Origin: Acidobacteriota bacterium
GTDB lineage: Bacteria > Acidobacteriota > Vicinamibacteria > Vicinamibacterales > UBA8438
Reading direction: 5' to 3'
DNA length: 64,000 nt
NCBI GenBank assembly: GCA_009861545.1
Contig: VXME01000095.1
Span: 29,693 to 93,692, forward strand
The translations under genes and the position numbers were made by a program. Below are positions 1-9,095 of this stretch, one piece after another (positions within the stretch are counted from its first letter, which is position 1; each line of letters starts with the position of its first letter). Under the pieces are notes generated by a model. It was not told the DNA's origin and searched no databases. It saw only the letters and a program-made list of their open reading frames with translations.

Positions 1-42
1 TGCGATGAGCGCGTAGTCGGCCTTCTTCGAAAATCGCAGCAT
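1..42 (-). CDS. Rrf2-family transcriptional regulator, N-terminal fragment (cut by window edge)
   Basis: Reading leftward from an ATG at 42, the 14 codons inside the window give MLRFSKKADYALIA. This is the characteristic opening of Rrf2 proteins (IscR, NsrR, CymR relatives), where this segment begins the winged helix-turn-helix. Everything downstream, including any iron-sulfur cysteines, lies outside the window, so the ligand and target cannot be stated. The gene diverges from the HepT-like gene beginning at 124. The call rests on a short but distinctive match. Confidence 0.7.
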   Translation of the reverse strand, partial: MLRFSKKADYALIA

Positions 43-123
43 GGGGTCCGCCGCGAACGCAGCGCCAGTCGTCATTCTAGATCGCGGCGGCCGGTGCGCC
101 AAACGGATAGACTCGACAACTCC

Positions 124-555
124 ATGCGCCCGCCGCCACAGGACGTCGACCGGCACCTTCTCGCGCTGCGCCAGTCGGTCGCCGCGCTCCGCCGGCACGC
201 CGAGTTGTCGCCCTGGAGGTTGCTTCTGGACGCCAGCCGCCGGAGATCCGTCGAACGCGGCCTGCAGCTCTACACCCGGAGCCTCATCGAGCTGACGCGC
301 CGGATCGGCCCCGCCGCCAGCCGGAATCCCGCGGCCTATCCGTCGTCGATCGCGTGCCTGGTGGCTGCGAGGGTGCTGCCGTCGGACCTGGCGGAGCGGC
401 TGGGGGACTTCGCCCCGCTGGGTGACGCCCTCGGCAAGGGCGGCGCCAGGCTCGGCCGCCGGCAGATGGCCACGCTGCTGGACGAGCACTTGGACGACTT
501 CGACGAGCTGGCGGACCGCGTCGAGCGCTGGCTCGCGGAGCGCCGCCCTCAGTGA
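124..555 (+). CDS. HepT-like HEPN protein with degenerate active site
   Basis: A 143-residue all-helical protein that aligns along its length with the intact HepT at 6947-7375: both share VDRHL.ALRQ..AALRRHA near the start, an ERGLQL segment in the middle and LDDF.E.A..VE.WL at the end. HepT toxins are HEPN ribonucleases using an R-x4-H-x-Y motif, seen in the paralogue as RNVLVHGY. Here the same place reads GDALGKGG, so arginine, histidine and the tyrosine AMPylated by MntA are all gone. No MntA gene lies beside it in the window. It may be an inactivated toxin relic or a protein that kept the fold for binding. The ATG at 124 is chosen because homology begins right after it; an in-frame ATG at 94 exists. 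Confidence 0.6.
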   Translation: MRPPPQDVDRHLLALRQSVAALRRHAELSPWRLLLDASRRRSVERGLQLYTRSLIELTRRIGPAASRNPAAYPSSIACLVAARVLPSDLAERLGDFAPLGDALGKGGARLGRRQMATLLDEHLDDFDELADRVERWLAERRPQ

Positions 556-3500
556 TCGTGCTGCCGCAGATAGGCCAGCAGGTCCGCGAGCCCGGCGGCG
601 TCGAGCCCCTGCTCGAGCCCGTCCGGCATCAGTGAGAGACCCTCCGCCCGGAACTCGCGGATGCGGCGGCGCGGCACGGTGTCGGTTTCGCCGTTCGCCC
701 GCGCCAGCGTGACCGCGGCGTCGTTCTCGGCGGCCAGGATGCCGTTGAGCAGCTCGCCGTCGACGGTCTCCACCAGGTAGTTGGCGTACTCGGGCGCGAA
801 CGCGGCGCTCGGGTCGAGAATCGAGGTCAGCAGGTCCTCCTCTCCCCGGAAGAACGACATGTCCAGGCTCGGGCCGACCGGATGGCCGGCGCCGCGGAAC
901 CGGTGGCACTGGGCGCAGAGCGTCCGGAAATGCGCTTCCCCACGCTCGGCGCTGCCCCGTCGGCCGACCACCTGCGGAAGCCACTCGTCGACCACCGCCT
1001 GCCGGTTGCCGAACTCCTCGTCGGTGAAGAACGCGGCCGCCCGGGCGTGGATGTCCTCGGTGGACCGGCGCAGCAGCCGGCGACGCTGCCCGAAGTCGAG
1101 GTCCAGCTCGCCGGCGCGCAGGTCGCCGTTCTCCAGCGCCTCGATCAGGAGCACGTGGAACGGCTGGTTCCGCAGCAGCATGTCGAGCACGACGTCCTTG
1201 ACCGCCGGCGCGTAGCGGCGCCAGCGGTCGAGCGTTCCGCCGCCGCGCGCCGGGTCGTCCAGACCGGCCACCGCGCGGGCCGCCTCGACCTGGAGCGCCG
1301 GCGGCGCCTGCGGCTCCATCAGCGCCAGCAGCGTCTCTGCGACCTGCGCCCAGGCGCCCAGGCCGAGCAGTGCGATCTCCGCGATCCGTGCCTCGACCGT
1401 CAGTTCCTCGTTCAAGGCGCGGACGCGGGCGCGCTCCAGGGCGCGGTCGACGGCGGGCAGGTCCGTCGCGCCGGCGGCGGAGACGACCCGCAACGCCGCC
1501 CGCACGATACCGGGGTGGCTGGAATCCAGGAGCCCGGATACGGCGCGCGCAGCCCGGCCGGCCGCGGCCGGCGGCGGCCCGGCCCGCTCCAGACCGTCGG
1601 CCAGGCCGTCGAGCAGCGCCGCCCGAGGCGCGTCCCCCTGGGCCGGCCGGACGGCCAGGTCGGACAGGCTCCGGATATCGTCCGCCCCGCCGGCGGCCAC
1701 CGCCATCGCCGCGAGGTGGCGTACGGCGTCGAGCAGGCCGGCCTCCCGGTCGGGCCCGCCTCCGCCGCCATCCGTGTCGAGCAGGCCCCGCAGCACCTCC
1801 GCGTGGTCGTTCTCGATGGCGGCCAGCACCGCGTAGCGCGTCCAGTCGTACTGCGCGTCCTCCCGGAGCACCCGTTGCAGCGCGCCCCTCGTGCTTGCCG
1901 TGTTCACGCCGGCCAGCGTCAACACGGCCTGCATCCGGACGCGGGCGTCGGCGTCGCCGGCCAGTTGCGCGACCAGGTCCGCCGCGTTCGGATCGTCCAG
2001 GTGGTCCGCGGCCAGCACCGCGGCGCTCTCACGGACGCCGCCCGGCCCGCGCTGCACCGCGCCGCGGAGATCGCCCACCTGCAACGCATCGAGCCCCCGC
2101 AACGTCCATAGCGCGTGCAGCCGGGCCAGCGGGTCCCGGCCGTTGCGGAGCACGCGGCGGAGCGGTTGCACCGCGGACGCGTCCCGCCGCTCCACCAGGA
2201 GGCGCTGGGCCGTGTCGCGCCACCACTTGTTCGGATGGGCCAGGCTGTCCACGAGCGCCGGCGGATCGGCCCCGGCCAGCGCCGGACGCACCGGGGCCAG
2301 CCCGTCACGCGGCACGATCCGGTAGATCCGTCCCTTCTCGTCTCCGGCCCGCAGGTCGAGCGTCGCTTCGACCGCATCCGGGATCCACTCCGGGTGCTCG
2401 ATGACCTCGCGGTGCATGTCGACGACGTAGAGCGCCCCTTCCGGCCCGGTCGCCACGCTGACCGGCCGGAACCAGTTGTCGCGCCCCGCCAGCAGCTCCA
2501 CCCCCTCGGCCCGGCGGCTCGCCGTGAAGCTGGGACCGTCCGGCGTCAGCACGTCCTGGTGCACGACGTTGACCACCACGTCGTTGACGAAGAGGCTGTC
2601 CCGATAGGCCGCCGGCAGCGCGCCGCCGCCGTAGTACGCGATCCCGGAGCCGCCCGAGAAGTGCCCGGACTGATCCGGGTTGTTGACGCGGGTCTGGGCG
2701 TCGGACACCTGGAAGAGCTGCGCCGAGCTGCCGTGGTCCGAGATCATGTCGCGCGTGGTCGGCAGCACCAGCCACGGGTTGTCCCGCAGGTATCGGATCG
2801 GGAAGACCATGTGCTGGATGTGGTTTACGTTGTGGGTGCCGAACATCCGGCCCCACGCGTCGAAGGCGATGCCGTGTCCCCCCGTGGTCTCGAAAGACTG
2901 CTCCAGCGCGCCGGTGTCGGGCCGGAAGCGGAAGTCGGCGCCGCGAATCGAGACGGCCGCCTCGGGCCGGCCGGCCGGATGACCGCTGCCGTGGTTGCCG
3001 CCGTTGGCGGCGTAGACCCAGTTGTCGATGCCCCAGGTGAGCCCGTTGATGTTGTGCTGCGTGTTCTCGACCGGGAAGCCGGTGAACAGGACGTCGCGCG
3101 TGTCGGCCACCCCGTCGCCGTCCGGGTCGCGCAGGTGCAGGATGTCGGGCGGCGCGGTCACCAGCACGCCGTCGCGCCACGGCAGAACCGACGTCGGGTA
3201 GGGCAGCTCGTCCGCGAACAGCGTCCAGGTCTCGTAGTAGCCGTCGAGGTCCTCGTCGACCAGGCGCTTGACCCGGCCCACAGGCGGCGAGCCTTCCGGC
3301 CGCATCGGGTAGCCACCCATCTCGACCACGAACATCCGGCCGTCGGCATCGAACGCGACGGCTACCGGATCGACGACGGCGGGCTCCTCGGCGGCCAGCT
3401 CGAGACGGAGGTCGTCCGGCAACTGCGCGGTGGCGATGAACTCGTCCGGATCGAGCGACATGCCCCGGTCGTCGCCGTGCATGCATCCCGAAGCGGCAAG

Positions 3501-3563
3501 GACGAGCACGAGCAGCCCGAGAAGGAGAGTCGAGCAGTGCCGAACCCATCCCGGCGCCCGCAC
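549..3563 (-). CDS. PVC-type lipoprotein: sorbosone dehydrogenase-like propeller, HEAT repeats, cytochrome c domain
   Basis: A protein of about 1,000 residues with the architecture known from Planctomycetes, Verrucomicrobia and Acidobacteria. With the GTG at 3563 it has a basic n-region, a Leu/Val-rich core and the lipobox LAASGC (Cys27), so it is probably an outer-surface or periplasmic lipoprotein. Residues about 45-430 form the glucose/sorbosone dehydrogenase-type propeller, about 460-800 are HEAT-like helical repeats, and a cytochrome c domain near the C-terminus carries CAQCH. It probably oxidises a sugar-derived substrate and passes electrons to haem. It follows the Gfo/Idh/MocA gene, suggesting joint carbohydrate oxidation. 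An ATG at 3692, preceded by GGGGGTGG, would add 43 atypical residues; a GC-rich inverted repeat at 3606-3620 inside that extension argues for the shorter form. The end overlaps the convergent HepT-like gene by 7 bp. Confidence 0.8.
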   Translation of the reverse strand: MRAPGWVRHCSTLLLGLLVLVLAASGCMHGDDRGMSLDPDEFIATAQLPDDLRLELAAEEPAVVDPVAVAFDADGRMFVVEMGGYPMRPEGSPPVGRVKRLVDEDLDGYYETWTLFADELPYPTSVLPWRDGVLVTAPPDILHLRDPDGDGVADTRDVLFTGFPVENTQHNINGLTWGIDNWVYAANGGNHGSGHPAGRPEAAVSIRGADFRFRPDTGALEQSFETTGGHGIAFDAWGRMFGTHNVNHIQHMVFPIRYLRDNPWLVLPTTRDMISDHGSSAQLFQVSDAQTRVNNPDQSGHFSGGSGIAYYGGGALPAAYRDSLFVNDVVVNVVHQDVLTPDGPSFTASRRAEGVELLAGRDNWFRPVSVATGPEGALYVVDMHREVIEHPEWIPDAVEATLDLRAGDEKGRIYRIVPRDGLAPVRPALAGADPPALVDSLAHPNKWWRDTAQRLLVERRDASAVQPLRRVLRNGRDPLARLHALWTLRGLDALQVGDLRGAVQRGPGGVRESAAVLAADHLDDPNAADLVAQLAGDADARVRMQAVLTLAGVNTASTRGALQRVLREDAQYDWTRYAVLAAIENDHAEVLRGLLDTDGGGGGPDREAGLLDAVRHLAAMAVAAGGADDIRSLSDLAVRPAQGDAPRAALLDGLADGLERAGPPPAAAGRAARAVSGLLDSSHPGIVRAALRVVSAAGATDLPAVDRALERARVRALNEELTVEARIAEIALLGLGAWAQVAETLLALMEPQAPPALQVEAARAVAGLDDPARGGGTLDRWRRYAPAVKDVVLDMLLRNQPFHVLLIEALENGDLRAGELDLDFGQRRRLLRRSTEDIHARAAAFFTDEEFGNRQAVVDEWLPQVVGRRGSAERGEAHFRTLCAQCHRFRGAGHPVGPSLDMSFFRGEEDLLTSILDPSAAFAPEYANYLVETVDGELLNGILAAENDAAVTLARANGETDTVPRRRIREFRAEGLSLMPDGLEQGLDAAGLADLLAYLRQHDH

Positions 3564-3724
3564 AGCGCTGGTCGAGGACGCATCTCGGGTGTGTTCGATC
3601 GAGGACCCGCGCAGCGCGGGCCGCTCGACTGCGGCGCCGCACTTGCGGGCTTCCCGAACACCGGCCGGACTGCAACGCGCGATGATCTGCATGAGTCCAC
3701 CCCCGTCCCGACCGTCCAACCGCA

Positions 3725-4975
3725 TCACCGCCTGCCCTGTCCCGTCCAGGTGCCCCGGGCCACCGCCGGCACGAACGCGTCGAGCCCGTCGGGCCGGAAC
3801 GGCAGGGTTCGCCCCTGTTCGGCGCTCATGTAGGCGGTCATCAGCAGCTCGACCACCTCGACCCCGTCGTCGAAGGTCAGGTCCGGTGTCTCTCCCCGGA
3901 GGAACGCCCGGACCATGTGCCGGTTCTCCGCCGTGTAGCCGTACTCGGCCGTTTCGTCGACGACGACCGGCATCGATCCGACCTCGGCATTCTGCTTCTC
4001 GACCAGGTCCTCGCCCGCCGCGCCGCGCACCTCGCGGCTGAAGAACAGCTTCACGCCGCTGTCGAGCGAGTTGACGGCCAGCGAGTACTCGGGGCCGAGC
4101 AGCTCCATGCTCAGCCGCAGCCCGGCGCCGACGTAGCTCCACGACGTGCTCGCCTCGCCGATGAGCGGCGTCCCGTCGTCCGCCTCGTACTCGATGGTGA
4201 CGCCGGCGAAATCCTCCGCGGGACGTGCCGCGTAGTCGACGGCGACTCCCATCGTCCGCCGCAGCCGGTCGCTGTACTCGGGCCGGCTCCACTTGAGGGA
4301 TGCGATCCGGCCGGTCACGCGCCTTGGCCGAATGGACACGCGGGGCGCCCCGGGCGCCGTCAGCAAGTGCCGCACCACCTCCACCGAGTGGCACGCCATG
4401 TCGTTCAGCACGCCGCCGCCCTGCAGGTCGCCCCGCCAAAACCACGGGCTGTGGGGTCCGCTGTGCTCCTCGGCGGCGCGGGCCAGGTACGGCCGGCCGG
4501 TCAGGGCGGCGCCGCGACGCCAGATCAGCTCTCGGCCGCGGGTCACCGGCGGCGCGAAGATCTGGTTCTCCAGGTAGCCGTGCGGCAGGCCCGCCTGCTC
4601 GACGAGCGCGCGCATCCGCTTCGCCTCGGCGACCGTGCGCGCCAGCGGCTTCTCGCAGGCCACGCCGCGCAGTGTCGCGCCGGCCTTCACGGCGGCGCAG
4701 ATCGCCTCCAGGTTCGCGACCCGCGCGTGGTTCGGTCCGCACAGCCAGACGGCGTCCACCGCCGGGTCGGCAACCATCGCCTCGATGGAGGGAAACGCGC
4801 GCGCCTCTCCCACATCCAACTCGCGCGCCAGCGCCGCCGCCGACTCGGCGTGCCCGGCGTTCGGGCTCCAGCAGCCGCGCACGTCGGCGTCGCGCACGCC
4901 GACCAGCGAGCGGATGTGAAAGCGGGTGATGAATCCGCTGCCGATGAAGCCGATGCCGAGCCGGGGGGAGGTCAC
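3725..4975 (-). CDS. Gfo/Idh/MocA family oxidoreductase
   Basis: A 416-residue NAD(P)-dependent oxidoreductase. The N-terminal Rossmann domain has the GFIGSGFITRFH dinucleotide loop, followed by the CEKPLA signature (about residues 107-112) that holds the catalytic lysine. The C-terminal domain contains DMACHSVE, matching the conserved substrate-binding histidine region. Family members oxidise or reduce sugars, inositols and related polyols; the substrate here cannot be read from the sequence. It is the upstream gene of a likely two-gene unit with the lipoprotein dehydrogenase. Confidence 0.85.
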   Translation of the reverse strand: MTSPRLGIGFIGSGFITRFHIRSLVGVRDADVRGCWSPNAGHAESAAALARELDVGEARAFPSIEAMVADPAVDAVWLCGPNHARVANLEAICAAVKAGATLRGVACEKPLARTVAEAKRMRALVEQAGLPHGYLENQIFAPPVTRGRELIWRRGAALTGRPYLARAAEEHSGPHSPWFWRGDLQGGGVLNDMACHSVEVVRHLLTAPGAPRVSIRPRRVTGRIASLKWSRPEYSDRLRRTMGVAVDYAARPAEDFAGVTIEYEADDGTPLIGEASTSWSYVGAGLRLSMELLGPEYSLAVNSLDSGVKLFFSREVRGAAGEDLVEKQNAEVGSMPVVVDETAEYGYTAENRHMVRAFLRGETPDLTFDDGVEVVELLMTAYMSAEQGRTLPFRPDGLDAFVPAVARGTWTGQGRR

Positions 4976-5100
4976 GTCGCGGACAGGCTAATGCAGGGAA
5001 GCGGCGGGCTCAAGACCTCGCGGGCGAGCGGCGCGCTCGATGGCGCGACGGAGGCCCGGCGAGGAGTCGCTCGTCCCGGCCGGCCGCGAGCCCACCGGGG

Positions 5101-6264
5101 TCACTCGATGATCGCGTTCCCCCAGAGGCGTTCCAGAAAGACGCGCCACGGCAGCACATCGATGTCGCCGGAACGGCGCGGGGCAGTATCGTTACTGACG
5201 ACGATGGCTTGCCGCGGACCGTGCTCCTCACGGAACGCGCGGATGCCCTTCATGTCTTCCGGCCGGACGCGGCTCGTGCCCTTCACTTCGATGGCCACCT
5301 CGGCCTCGCGACCGAGCACGAAGTCCACCTCCAGGCCTGACTTCGTCCGCCAGTACCGGATCGGGACATCCCGCTCCCGGTAGCTCCGAAAGGCCAGCAG
5401 CTCCATCAGCACGTAGTGCTCCAGGGCCTGCCCGAACGCCGGTCCCGCGGCGCGCTCCAGGCGGCGCCCGCTCAGGTAGCCGGCCACGCCGACGTCGAAG
5501 AGGTAGAACTTCGGCGCTCGGACGAGGACGGCGCGCGACCGTCGCCGGCTGAACGGCTCGAGGAACTCCCCGAGCAACGTGTCGACGAGGATCTGGAAGT
5601 ACTCGCGCACCGTCTTGGCATCCACGCCGCAATCGCGCGCGACGCTACTGAAGTTCAGCACCTGCCGGTGGCAGAAGCCCAGCGCGTCGAAGAAGCGCGC
5701 GAAGGCCGACGCGTTGCGGGTCAGCCCCTCGGCGAAGACCTCCTCCTTCAGGTAGTCGTCGACGTACCCGGCCAGCGCGCGGCGATGGTGGGTGGCGTCG
5801 TAGTGCTGCGGCACGAGCCCCCGATTCAGCGCACGCAGCAGATCGAGCTCGGGAACCTCCGGCCACGCGAGCGGATGCAGCCCGAACCGCCACGCCCGGC
5901 CGCCCAGCAGGTTGGCCCCGCCCCGTTTCAGCTTCCGGGCACTCGATCCGCAGAGCACGAACGCCAGGCCGTGCTGCTCGATGAGCCGGTGCACCTCGTC
6001 GAGCAGGGCCGGCACCTTCTGCACCTCGTCGACGACGATGGGTCGACCGCGGCGACTCCCGTCGAGTGCCAGTACCCGCTCGGTGAACAGCCAGGGTTCA
6101 CGCGTGAAGTCCAGAGCGGTGCGGGTCTCGAGCAGGTCGAAGCGGGCGGAGCCCGGGAACCGTTCGGCGAGCAACGTCGACTTGCCCGTCTTGCGCGGCC
6201 CCCACAGGAAGGCCGACTGCCGTTCCGGAAGGTCGAAAACGAGCTCGCGGCGGTACGAACCCAT
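5101..6264 (-). CDS. ATP-binding protein with AAA and DUF4143 domains
   Basis: About 387 residues. The N-terminus carries a Walker A motif, GPRKTGKST, and a likely Walker B around IVVDEVQKVP. The C-terminal half has the DUF4143 signature (EHYVLMELLAFR, then a restriction-nuclease-like segment ending DFVLGREAEVAIEVKG). These proteins are widespread in bacteria and often found near toxin-antitoxin loci, but no function is firmly known. A TATAAT hexamer on the minus strand at 6300-6305 would place transcription start near 6293, which favours the ATG at 6264 over the in-frame ATG at 6294. It stands alone and diverges from mntA. Confidence 0.8.
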   Translation of the reverse strand: MGSYRRELVFDLPERQSAFLWGPRKTGKSTLLAERFPGSARFDLLETRTALDFTREPWLFTERVLALDGSRRGRPIVVDEVQKVPALLDEVHRLIEQHGLAFVLCGSSARKLKRGGANLLGGRAWRFGLHPLAWPEVPELDLLRALNRGLVPQHYDATHHRRALAGYVDDYLKEEVFAEGLTRNASAFARFFDALGFCHRQVLNFSSVARDCGVDAKTVREYFQILVDTLLGEFLEPFSRRRSRAVLVRAPKFYLFDVGVAGYLSGRRLERAAGPAFGQALEHYVLMELLAFRSYRERDVPIRYWRTKSGLEVDFVLGREAEVAIEVKGTSRVRPEDMKGIRAFREEHGPRQAIVVSNDTAPRRSGDIDVLPWRVFLERLWGNAIIE

Positions 6265-6299
6265 TCGGAGTGTATTCCTGCTTGGCTGGACCAATCAGG

Positions 6300-6305
6300 A
6301 TTATA
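6300..6305 (-). promoter_or_regulatory. Candidate -10 element of the DUF4143 ATPase gene
   Basis: On the minus strand this hexamer reads TATAAT, a perfect sigma-70-type -10, 35 bp upstream of the ATG at 6264 and in a locally AT-rich pocket. I do not see a good -35 at 16-18 bp, so the promoter call is tentative. Confidence 0.35.
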
Positions 6306-6515
6306 TTCCGGGATGGTCTACACCGCCTGCTCCTGACCGAACCGGCCGAATGATGACGCGACCCGGGTCGGCGCGTTGCTCACCGGCCGGGCATCGCCCT
6401 CAGCAGGAACTGATCTCACCGATCCAAGAACGTACATCGGGCTGGTTCTCTTCGGCGGCCCTCGCACCGCCGGGCCGCCTTGCACCGCTCCGCGTCGATA
6501 CCGCATGATGCAGAC

Positions 6516-6950
6516 ATGAAGTCCGGGCAGATCGAACGGTCGCTCATGGAGCGCCTTGGACGAGCGCTGGAGCCGCGGGCGGAAATCCTGGAGGCTTACC
6601 TGTTCGGTTCGCACGCCCGCGGGAACGCGCACCGCCGGAGCGATGTCGACGTCGCCGTCTATGTCGACGAAGCCCGCATCGAGGCCGGTCCCTTCGGGTA
6701 CCAGGCAGACCTGACGACCGACCTGATGGCTGCGCTCGGAACGAACGCGATAGACGTCGTCGTCCTCAACGCCGCGCCGCCTCTGCTCTATCACCGCGTG
6801 CTGCGCGATGGTGTGCGGCTGCTCTCTCGGGATCTGCGAGCGACGACCAACCGCGCCGGACAGGCACTCTCCCGGTACTTCGACTTCCTCCCGCAGATGG
6901 CGAAGATGGACGCCGCGCGGCGCTTCGCGGCCGGCAAGGACCGTCGGTGA
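6516..6950 (+). CDS. mntA: MntA-type minimal nucleotidyltransferase antitoxin
   Basis: About 144 residues from the ATG at 6516. The nucleotidyltransferase signature is clear: GSHARGN followed by SDVDVAVYVD, giving the two catalytic aspartates. In characterised MntA/HepT systems this protein neutralises HepT by adding AMP groups to the tyrosine of the HepT active site. It directly precedes hepT, with start and stop overlapping by 4 bp (GTGA), so the two are translationally coupled. The in-frame ATG at 6480 would add 12 residues without similarity. Confidence 0.85.
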   Translation: MKSGQIERSLMERLGRALEPRAEILEAYLFGSHARGNAHRRSDVDVAVYVDEARIEAGPFGYQADLTTDLMAALGTNAIDVVVLNAAPPLLYHRVLRDGVRLLSRDLRATTNRAGQALSRYFDFLPQMAKMDAARRFAAGKDRR

Positions 6951-7375
6951 CCCCTGGCCACATCGACCGGGAAGTCGTGGACCGGCACCTGATCGCCCTG
7001 CGCCAGGCGCTGGCCGCGCTGCGCCGGCACGCCGGCGTCTCGCCGCAATTGCTCCGCGCGGACTCCGACCTTCGATGGATCATCGAACGCGGCCTCCAGC
7101 TCTGTGCGCAGAACGCGCTCGACATCGCCAGCCACATCGCGTCCGCGACCGGCCTCGACCCGGCGACCTACGGCTCGGCCATCGACTGTCTCGTGGAAGC
7201 GAACGTGCTGCCGGCGCCGTTCGGTGAGCGCTTCCGCGCGATCGCCGGCTTCCGCAACGTGCTCGTGCACGGCTATCTCGACGTCGACCTCGACCTCGTC
7301 GCCAAGCTGCTTGGCGAGTCCCTCGACGACTTCGAGGAGTTCGCCGGTCACGTGGAACACTGGCTCGGCGAGTGA
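6947..7375 (+). CDS. hepT: HepT-type HEPN ribonuclease toxin
   Basis: 142 residues, GTG start overlapping the mntA stop by 4 bp. The HEPN active site R-x4-H-x-Y is intact as RNVLVHGY, about residues 99-106; the family cleaves RNA, and the tyrosine is the AMPylation target of MntA. Together with the preceding gene it makes a complete type VII toxin-antitoxin module. It is the intact paralogue of the degenerate protein at 124-555. It converges with the restriction endonuclease gene across a gap of about 58 bp. Confidence 0.88.
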   Translation: MTPGHIDREVVDRHLIALRQALAALRRHAGVSPQLLRADSDLRWIIERGLQLCAQNALDIASHIASATGLDPATYGSAIDCLVEANVLPAPFGERFRAIAGFRNVLVHGYLDVDLDLVAKLLGESLDDFEEFAGHVEHWLGE

Positions 7376-7433
7376 CGATTCATGCTGCGCTCGACACGCA
7401 TGGAACGTCCGGCCAGGCACCGCTTGGAGGCGA

Positions 7434-8036
7434 TCAAACAGGGATAGCGTTGGGGTTCCTCTCCCTGACCTGCTCGACCAGCGTGTCGAAGAACGCGTCG
7501 AAGGTCTGCGACGTCGCCAGGATCGGTGGACCGGAACTGAAATCCACCTCCACCAGCACGAAGTCCTCCACGGTTCCCGTAGTCCAGGACGGCGGCCGAC
7601 GGCCGGAAAGGGAGGTCGCGCGGTCTCGAAAGAGATTGCACCACGTCGAGCCATGCTTCTGGGAGAGGCTGTCTTCCGCAACGTTGAAGATCATGATGTA
7701 GCCGATCACGATCTCCGGCGAGTGAAGTTGGGCGTTCGCGACCTCGCCGACCAGGTCGTCGATTCGGTTGGGAACAGTTCCCCCGAGGTTCTTCAGCAGT
7801 GACTTGAGGGAGATTCCCAGGCGGTACTTCCTGTCGTACTGCCACGCGATGTCCCACCTCTTCTCCCGGCCGGCACCAGGAATCGACGCCTCCTTCTCGA
7901 CGTCCTTCACGCCGCGGCGCGTCAGCTCCTGCACGCAGAAGTCGGCCAGCACATCGAGCCGCGAAGTCGAGGTCGCTTTGTCTTCGGTGACGGCTATCCG
8001 GTAGAGGTCGTCGACGGCGTCCTGGGCAGTGATCAT
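7434..8036 (-). CDS. Probable type II restriction endonuclease
   Basis: 200 residues without a subfamily I can name, but with a plausible PD-(D/E)xK core: the Asp of WDIAW (about residue 62), then 14 residues later SLK (about 76-78) on a beta strand (YRLGISLKSLL). Small size and position 9 bp behind a DNA methyltransferase on the same strand make the restriction partner the natural reading. The recognition site cannot be deduced. GC and codon use resemble the surroundings apart from a slightly more AT-rich middle. Confidence 0.6.
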   Translation of the reverse strand: MITAQDAVDDLYRIAVTEDKATSTSRLDVLADFCVQELTRRGVKDVEKEASIPGAGREKRWDIAWQYDRKYRLGISLKSLLKNLGGTVPNRIDDLVGEVANAQLHSPEIVIGYIMIFNVAEDSLSQKHGSTWCNLFRDRATSLSGRRPPSWTTGTVEDFVLVEVDFSSGPPILATSQTFDAFFDTLVEQVRERNPNAIPV

Positions 8037-8045
8037 CCGTGGCCC

Positions 8046-9044
8046 TCACGCCGTGGCGGACAGTCCTTGTTCCCTGTCGATCTCGCCGATGCTTACGTCC
8101 GTCGATCTCAGCAGGCTGGCCGTTTCGTTCCGCAGCCGCGCCAGCGCCTTTCCGTAGTACACCGGGTCGACCTCGATCCCGAGCGTGTTCCTGCCGCACG
8201 AAGCCGCGGCGACCTGCGTCGACGCGGTGCCGGTGAAGGGATCCAGCACGGTGTCGCCGACGAAGCTGAACATCCGGATGAGCCGGTCCGCGAGGGCAAC
8301 CGGATAGGGTGCGGGATGGTCCCGGGTCGATGCGCCGGCGATATCCGTCCACACCTGCCGGAACATCGTCTTGAAGCTCGCCTCGGACAGCAGGCTGAGC
8401 GAGCGCGCGGCGCGGCTGGGCCGCCGGTAACCGCCGGCCTTCCGCTGCATCAGGATGAACTCGACGTCGTTCTTGATCACGGCGTTGGGCTCGTACGGCT
8501 TGCCCAGGAAACCGCCCGTGCCGCGCTCCACCTCGTGCGCCGCGTTCGCGATCTTGTACCAGATGATCGGCGCCAGGTTGTCGAACCCGAGTGCGCGGCA
8601 GCGCTCCTGGATGGACGCATGTAGCGGCACCACCGTATGCCGGCCGCTGTTCCGGCGCCGGGAGAGACACACGTCACCAACGACGCAAATGAGCCGTCCG
8701 CCTGGCACCAGCGCCCGATGACACATGCGCCAGACCTCGTCGAGCTGATCGAGGAACTCGTCGTAGTCTGCGACCCAGCCCAGTTGGCCCGCAGTGCGGC
8801 GGTACTCCTTGAGGGTCCAGTAGGGCGGCGAGGTGAGCACGAGGTGGACCGACTCGGGCGGCAGGACGGCGCGGCGGGCGTCCCCCAGCAACAACCGGTG
8901 ACAAGTCGGCACGTGCGCCACGGCGGCACTGATCTTCGCCATGGCGGACCGATCCTTGGCGATCCGCGGCAGATCACGCGCCGGGTCGTCGAGCTGCCTG
9001 AACGGTTCCGGCACGAAAGCGTCGAGCGGCGCGTCGGCGGTCAT
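8046..9044 (-). CDS. DNA methyltransferase, N4-cytosine or N6-adenine type (class beta)
   Basis: 332 residues. The catalytic motif TSPPYW lies at about 71-76 and the AdoMet-binding segment DPFTGTAST at about 255-263, the motif order of beta-class amino-methyltransferases. An SPPYW core is commoner in N4-cytosine and some N6-adenine enzymes; the base is not decided here. It precedes the putative restriction enzyme by 9 bp, forming a compact type II restriction-modification cassette outside the main defence island. Confidence 0.85.
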   Translation of the reverse strand: MTADAPLDAFVPEPFRQLDDPARDLPRIAKDRSAMAKISAAVAHVPTCHRLLLGDARRAVLPPESVHLVLTSPPYWTLKEYRRTAGQLGWVADYDEFLDQLDEVWRMCHRALVPGGRLICVVGDVCLSRRRNSGRHTVVPLHASIQERCRALGFDNLAPIIWYKIANAAHEVERGTGGFLGKPYEPNAVIKNDVEFILMQRKAGGYRRPSRAARSLSLLSEASFKTMFRQVWTDIAGASTRDHPAPYPVALADRLIRMFSFVGDTVLDPFTGTASTQVAAASCGRNTLGIEVDPVYYGKALARLRNETASLLRSTDVSIGEIDREQGLSATA

Positions 9045-9095
9045 CTCGCGTGCGTCCCGGACTCGGAATCAACGCTCCACCGAGCGGAGAAGACC

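Noticed and set aside
882..2111. Long plus-strand frame opposite the lipoprotein dehydrogenase, and many similar antisense frames elsewhere
   Set aside because: Long antisense frames are expected at this GC content; none shows a family motif or ribosome site.
549..4742. 1,397-residue continuous open frame on the minus strand
   Set aside because: Beyond about 3692 it runs out of frame through the Gfo/Idh/MocA gene and is an Arg/Gly-rich shadow; only the part from 3563 (or 3692) is a protein.
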